Shown here one piece after another: positions 58,731 through 64,000 of a DNA stretch of 64,000 nucleotides. Source of the stretch: Corbicula japonica (lineage: Eukaryota > Mollusca > Bivalvia > Venerida > Cyrenidae); the NCBI GenBank assembly GCA_038501625.1, contig JAZAYU010000012.1, positions 5,580,001-5,644,000 on the forward strand, given 5' to 3'. How positions within the stretch are numbered: the first letter of the stretch is position 1; each line of letters begins with the position of its first letter. Made by a program: the position numbers and the translations under genes. A model generated the notes under the pieces. It was not told where the DNA came from. It did no database searches and was given only the letters and a program-made list of their open reading frames with translations.

Positions 58731-58804
<74 letters not shown>
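58731..58804. repeat. (AG)37 microsatellite
   Basis: This is a pure dinucleotide run of 74 bp. It starts two bases after the stop codon of the preceding open frame. Confidence 0.98.
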
Positions 58805-58809
<5 letters not shown>

Positions 58810-59134
58810 CATACGATCATATCGGTTACGTCTACTTGTTTGTGTGTGTAAACAATTCAGCTAAACTTACCATTTTAAGGAGAGAGATAACGTTAAAAAA
58901 ATAATTTGTTTAGCTGTTTTCAAATTGGTAATCTCAATAATTAAACAGGCAATCGAACAGCAATGGTTTACGTTATAATTGTTTGCTTAAATCCACTTTT
59001 TATAGTCATTATATTCGGCTAGGCAAATTGCCTAAATAAAGGGTGTAATTTTAAAATATTTTTGTTTCTTTCGCAAATAACACCCTTGTTGGTAGTCTAG
59101 AAATAATTACAGTGTCCAAGTATGAGAAAAGATA

Positions 59135-59325
59135 CAGTGTCGCCTTATTTTACGACAACGTCGCCAGATTTTACGACAACGTCCCCACCTTTCGATAAAT
59201 TGCCAATTAATTTTAACAATATTAGTGGGCCATAAACTTTATAAACACCTTAAAGTTGTTCTCGCATATAAAATGATGAAACTAGTGTCTTTCATCAAAC
59301 AATCTATATTTCGGTGGAGTTTTAA
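59135..59325 (+). pseudogene. Decayed duplicate of the 58.4-58.7 kb exon
   Basis: TTATTTTACGACAACG, CCCCAC.TTTCGATAAATTGC, CAATTAAT and CAATATTAGTGG match 58532-58610 in order. TTTCGGTGGAGT.T aligns with the end of that exon. The ACGACAACG block is itself duplicated in tandem. Deletions and stops break the frame. Confidence 0.7.
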
Positions 59326-60465
59326 TAAAACGGATGGTAAACATTCCAATGATTGGTATGTGGTAAAGATTTAGGTCATGCCTTAGTCAATATAAATTTG
59401 TTATCTGTCCATAAATAATCATACTAATATTAAACACAGGTTTTTGATCTCAATTGTCAAGTTCAACAAGTGCGTTTTGACTTTAGCCCATGAGAATTCC
59501 GAGATCTTAGATCTCAAGGTTTTATATATTCGCTTAATAATGTTTGGAGCATGGGTTTTTGTAGCTATACAATAAATAAATTTTCTACATGTAATTGCTT
59601 ATATTGTGTAATAATGCAAGTGTCTCCTTAAATGTTTACAAAAAATAATTAACGACTTCGCATTTTTCTGTTTAAATGGATAGTTTCATAATATACTCCT
59701 TATGTTGAAAAAGACATTTATTGTCCATTGTTTTGTATAAAGACTCATACTCTATCCAAAGAAGTAAACAGGCAGCACTCCATTGATACATACTGCATTC
59801 TTGATATGCACTTGTTTGTTTTGAATAATCATACATTGTTTTATGACCAGTATAACTTACATTAAATGTTTTAACAAGTATATGCCATTTAATTATACAA
59901 GTGAAAGAACACGTGTGTAAATAAGGTTGACAATAAATAGACAATAACCATGCGTTTATCTCCCTTAAAGAAAGAGTAGACGCCATTTTACTGTCCTTAA
60001 CATCTGAAAGTTCTAATTAGATTTGAATTTGAAGCACGCGGCAGGTTTGCACTTGCTTTAGTCTCCGATATACTGCTACCTGCTTTTGATGTAAAAACTT
60101 GTTTACATGATAAATAAGGGGCATGTTACGGAAAAAAACGTGTTTCGTTTATATTTTTTGACATTAAGTTGTTACCATATTTTGAAAAAGAAACTTAACA
60201 TTGTGTGTTATTTTTCATAACTAAAATGATTTCATTTACATATTTTGACTTCATAATCTTGCCGCGAACGGCATAATAAGCATTTCAGCGATATTTTAAA
60301 ATGTACTTGGTTAATATGAACGTGGACAGACTAATTAGTAGTTGTTAAAGGCGAGCGGAGACATAAAATCTGGTATATTTCCGACTAATTAGGATTTTTT
60401 TCCTTAGCATAAGTCCGCAAACTATTGCTTTTATCTAGCACCCAGCTGCGGTCTTAAGTATTCGA

Positions 60466-61000
60466 TCAGTAAATATGTCTCAAACATACACAAGGAAACA
60501 AAATCAATTTACGAAACTCGTGGTTACTTTTATTTAAAAATGATTGTTTGCTATTGTCTTTGTTTAACTTTGCCTCGAATATTTCTCTATTTAAATATTT
60601 AAAATTATATTTTTGTTCTTGATTGTTCATACAAAGTCTGTCATTATTGTACACGAAACAAGTCTCTCCACATTTAAAAGAACTGAATATTCTAGTCAAT
60701 GCGTTCACGTTTTCCGATAAGTAACATATTTTCCTTCAAATCATTATAGAGGTCCAACACATAAGTTTGAACAACGATAGCAAGATGCATTTGGGGAAAT
60801 GCTATATTTCGAAAACATTGTATTTCACGCGAAGATAAATAATGGATCAAATATAAATAATTAAAAGAACAATAAACTTTGTTAATAAAAATTCGCATTT
60901 CCTTACTATCAGAAGCAAATACCAAAGAAAGAAACATGTACCAAAGGACTATGATTACAGGTTTACTCTTCAAGAAACGATCTAAATTAGGGCAGAACAT
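60466..61000 (-). pseudogene. Two overlapping open frames, possible frameshifted gene
   Basis: A minus-strand frame (61000-60692) contains SREIQCFRNIAFPQMHLAIV and VLDLYNDLKENMLL. A second frame (60708-60466) takes over in the 17-bp overlap with NALTRIFSSFKCGETCFVYN. The join looks like a single-base shift in one coding sequence, but the proteins are not recognised, so a chance arrangement is possible. Confidence 0.2.
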
Positions 61001-61341
61001 AACTTTGCATCAGTATAAAATTAAGTTAACATATAAATATATGTCAAAGTGTCGATATCATTAACTGGTTTAAAGACCGAGTCCGTGTAATTAGGGACCC
61101 ACTATATAAAAAAGTAATAAAATTCCAAAGTTTTGCTAATTTGAAGGCATGATAGGCGATCTTATCCACAGTTGTCATCAGCAGCATCCAATAATTTAAC
61201 CCGTTTTCTAGCCAATCTATTAAAAACAAACTCAGCTCAAATAAACCTAACACTTTATAACTTTGAATAAATGAGATACATATTCAAAATGAACATTTAT
61301 GCACCTTCCTATACAAAACTAAGGGCTAAAACAATAGTTTA

Positions 61342-61629
61342 ATGCCCCAAAATATCAAAATGCATGGCTTAAATCCAAACGCTTTCAATTTTCATTTCCA
61401 ACCACAACTACATAGCCAATCTCCTTCGCAGAGTTGTCGTTCCTTTCACTCACTTGACACCACTGCGAAAGGCTCAATGTCAAGAAGCTTCGTTGTATAC
61501 AGTCATGATTATGAATTTGAAAGCTTGTGGTATATCAAATGCCAGAAATCTTCACTTTCTTTCATTAAAAACGAAGAAACCAAATATATTTTAAATGTAG
61601 TTGGTGAACTAATTTTTGAGTTAAAGTAA
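61342..61629 (+). CDS. Small open frame, unrecognised
   Basis: This is a 95-codon frame with an ATG start (MPQNIKMHGLNPNAFNF) and a His/Gln/Ser-rich first half. It has no domain, signal peptide or splice support. It may be a chance frame. Confidence 0.15.
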   Translation: MPQNIKMHGLNPNAFNFHFQPQLHSQSPSQSCRSFHSLDTTAKGSMSRSFVVYSHDYEFESLWYIKCQKSSLSFIKNEETKYILNVVGELIFELK

Positions 61630-61863
61630 AAGTAGTTGAAAGTAGTCCCTGCCTTTAACAGAGGTGAATGTAAGAAAGTGCTACATAGCTTGTCAATTTG
61701 ATTTTGGGAAAATATGTAAAATATGCAGTGTCAGATTTCTTTTTGCTGAGCTTTTGACGCCTAATAAGGGATGTTATATGTAGCGGTCTGATAGGAGGAT
61801 TTAGTAGGGGGTGACCTTTATTAAGGCAGAAGATTTGTCTTTTAAGTATTGCATGTTTAACAG

Positions 61864-61892
61864 TACGAGGGTCGATCCAAAAATAATGCAAC
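61864..61892 (+). mobile_element. Mariner-like terminal repeat relic
   Basis: TACGAGGGTCGATCCAAAAA followed by TAATGCAAC resembles mariner-family ends. These commonly start with TA plus ACGAGGGT. The matching inverted end was not seen in the window. Confidence 0.4.
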
Positions 61893-61899
61893 TATCATC

Positions 61900-64000
61900 C
61901 GCGTTTTCCTTTTGGTAAGTGTACACACATTACAGTCACCTTTAATTCAAAGACCACTCACGCGAAAACCGAAAATTGGTCTTTATCCACATGTGGTCTT
62001 CGTTTACAGGTTGTCTTTAGCCTAGGTTTCACTGTATGTGAATTGTCAAGTGAATTGTCAAGCATGAAACTCTGTCAGCCAGTACTGACTATTTCATTTA
62101 CCTAAATAAAAATTGGGGACTTTATCTTAATAAGGGTTTGCTGTAATTTGCTGGTCTAGTTTTAGATTTAGGCAAAATAGGTTAAATGGTTAAGATGAGT
62201 TAAACCAATGCTTATTTATTCTGATTTTTTACCTGTTGTTGATTCAGTGCAGATTAATTAAGAAGTGAAAAATGCACAATCTGGAATATAATGAACCGGA
62301 ATGTTTACCAACTTTGAACAGTAATGGGCAGATTGATTTGCCGCTAGTGGTTTAAACCAGAATTTAGAGCGCACCAAAACTACGCTTGTTTCAACATTTT
62401 TGTATGAACCAACATGTACAAGTTGTCTTGTTGAAATAACTCCAACCCGTCTTGGGTTAATCTTACATAATTAAAATGTTTTTATTACAATAAAACTTAT
62501 TTCAACTTAATTTACGTTAATGGTTAATTAAAAATGTTCCGACGCTTTTTTACTTATAGATGTAGGGATCGTGAAAATGTAATGTCACTGAGTACAAAAT
62601 CATTAAGATCTATTTATTTACTATTATCGATAATGAGGCCGACCTTATTGCCAGAATTAAAGGTAAATTGAGTTGTTGTATGTCTTCGATTCAATAATTC
62701 GAATGACGATGGTTAGGGCGGAAATCGAATTAGTCAATAAGATTTAATTACTATAAGCTACAAGCAGTGCACTTATTTAATATGAACCCTTCCAACATAT
62801 GCATTATAGTCATGATCTAAATGTAAAAAATGTATATTTTGACAAGGAAACTATATAGGAAAAACAATTACGCTTTGCAAGAACGTAAAATAAATAAAAG
62901 ATGAAAAAGATGTCGTGAAACCAAACAAAGAACACAATACTGAGGTGGAAACATTGATCTTTATGGTTTGCATAGTCTTAAGATGGTATGGTTGGTCTTA
63001 GGACGATTGCAATTAAAAATACACTCAAAAGTCATAATAATCAAAGCACTGAAAGTACTGATGGGTGACGTTTTAGAGTGATAGTCATAATGATTTTGTG
63101 GAGTTTCCTATTTGAGGAGTTTGGATGGCAGAGCAAACGTTTGTGTGTCTGGCTTCTGCTTTATCAAGTTTTTATCTACCACGGGCATTCGGGTAGATGC
63201 TAATATCCAAGACTGAGTTGGGGCGAAAATTTCGAGTACGAATAAATTTGAACGTTTTATACGATAAATATGCGCAATATTTGTAATAATCGATACATTT
63301 TATGAAAATTATTATATATTTTAACTGAAATTTGTCAAGATATTGTATGTATAATAAGAAACTTTCGAAGGAATATTCTTCAATAATATATCACGTTTCG
63401 TACATTACGTTTTGATTGGACGGGGAAACGTACAAATTTTTCTCCAAATTACATGGTTATTTCAGCGCATGTTAAAATTTTTATAAAATAAACAAAGTAC
63501 AACCACTTACCGATTGATAAACACCACTGTATAGTTTAAGCAGGTTTTGTATTCGATAATTTGCCGATTAAACGATACATGTATTGAATTTAGGGTGTTA
63601 CTAATTACCACAGGACACCCCACACCACCGCAAGACACCCCACACTAACAATAAATAACCGAAAGATCCCATGAGACATCAGACAAACCCTTGTATGACT
63701 CGCATGTTAACTTTTGGATGCACCGGATGTAATGTTCTAACAACTACCAGTGTTTGTATATATAAGCTTTATTACTATGCTGCTATAGCCAAGTCTACTA
63801 TCAAAATGATTCATAAAACAGACATGAGAGAGAGTTTATAATACAAAGATGATAAACCACAGGTACTTCACGAACCACATCATAATGTCCTCGGTCAGAG
63901 GCGGGAGGGTCAAACAACAACAACAACCACAGGGACTTATGTTTAACAGCTAGATACTTCAATCTCTCCTTTTCTTCAGTTTGATTTTACCTTTTCAAAC
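61900..64000. other. No recognisable feature
   Basis: AT-rich sequence fills this stretch to the window end. The only minor simple sequences are CACCCCACAC.. near 63620 and a short (CAA)n near 63916. No exon or repeat family was supported. Confidence 0.4.

Overview
The window is 64 kb of AT-rich animal genomic DNA with a low density of coding sequence and a very high density of short, non-autonomous mobile elements. Intron-containing genes, tRNA-derived repeat heads, abundant TIR/foldback elements and long (CT)n/(AG)n microsatellites all point to a metazoan nuclear genome. The repeat style (palindromic MITEs, many truncated copies of one hairpin-tailed family) and a soluble guanylate cyclase of invertebrate type suggest a mollusc, most likely a bivalve. 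That assignment is an inference; no species marker was identified.

Layout. 0-16.4 kb: the 5' half of a minus-strand gene for a soluble guanylate cyclase alpha-type subunit. Its first coding exon (15653-16209), one middle exon (1833-1951) and one large exon (236-930) are supported by splice signals and matching reading phase; the catalytic part lies beyond the left edge. The large intron holds several copies of repeat families A and B. 16.4-31 kb: no confident gene; a small hAT-like MITE, candidate lone exons at 19.4 and 30.0 kb, more A and B copies, a 1-kb element (C1) with a tRNA-Glu-like segment, and microsatellites. 31.8-32.7 kb: an 838-bp element with 30-bp terminal inverted repeats that encodes a compact, complete THAP zinc-finger domain and little else. 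34.5-42.4 kb: the fullest A copy, a 44-bp tandem array, and a nested cluster in which two copies of a 745-bp TA-flanked element (D), in opposite orientation, sit inside an older TA-flanked MITE (E); an empty E copy 1 kb away shows where both insertions occurred. Locally duplicated DNA and a degenerate 39-bp minisatellite follow. 45.7-48.7 kb: a 3-kb palindrome made of two head-to-head C elements, one of which has been hit by a 714-bp TTAA-flanked foldback element and by a 292-bp element with a 7-bp target duplication. 50.7-57.9 kb: further A copies, two related foldback elements, a probable broken exon at 53.7 kb and tRNA-like repeat heads. 58.4-61.7 kb: one unrecognised terminal exon, its decayed duplicate, and weak open frames; the last 2 kb show nothing I can name.

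The one recognisable host gene encodes the haem/NO-binding-like (HNOB) and HNOBA/PAS parts of a guanylate cyclase subunit, a cytosolic enzyme that makes cGMP in response to nitric oxide. The rest of the window is best read as a record of nested insertion. Its most informative features are the nested D-in-E insertions with their empty site, the A-family double-hairpin tail, the perfectly folded B palindromes, and the THAP-only element.
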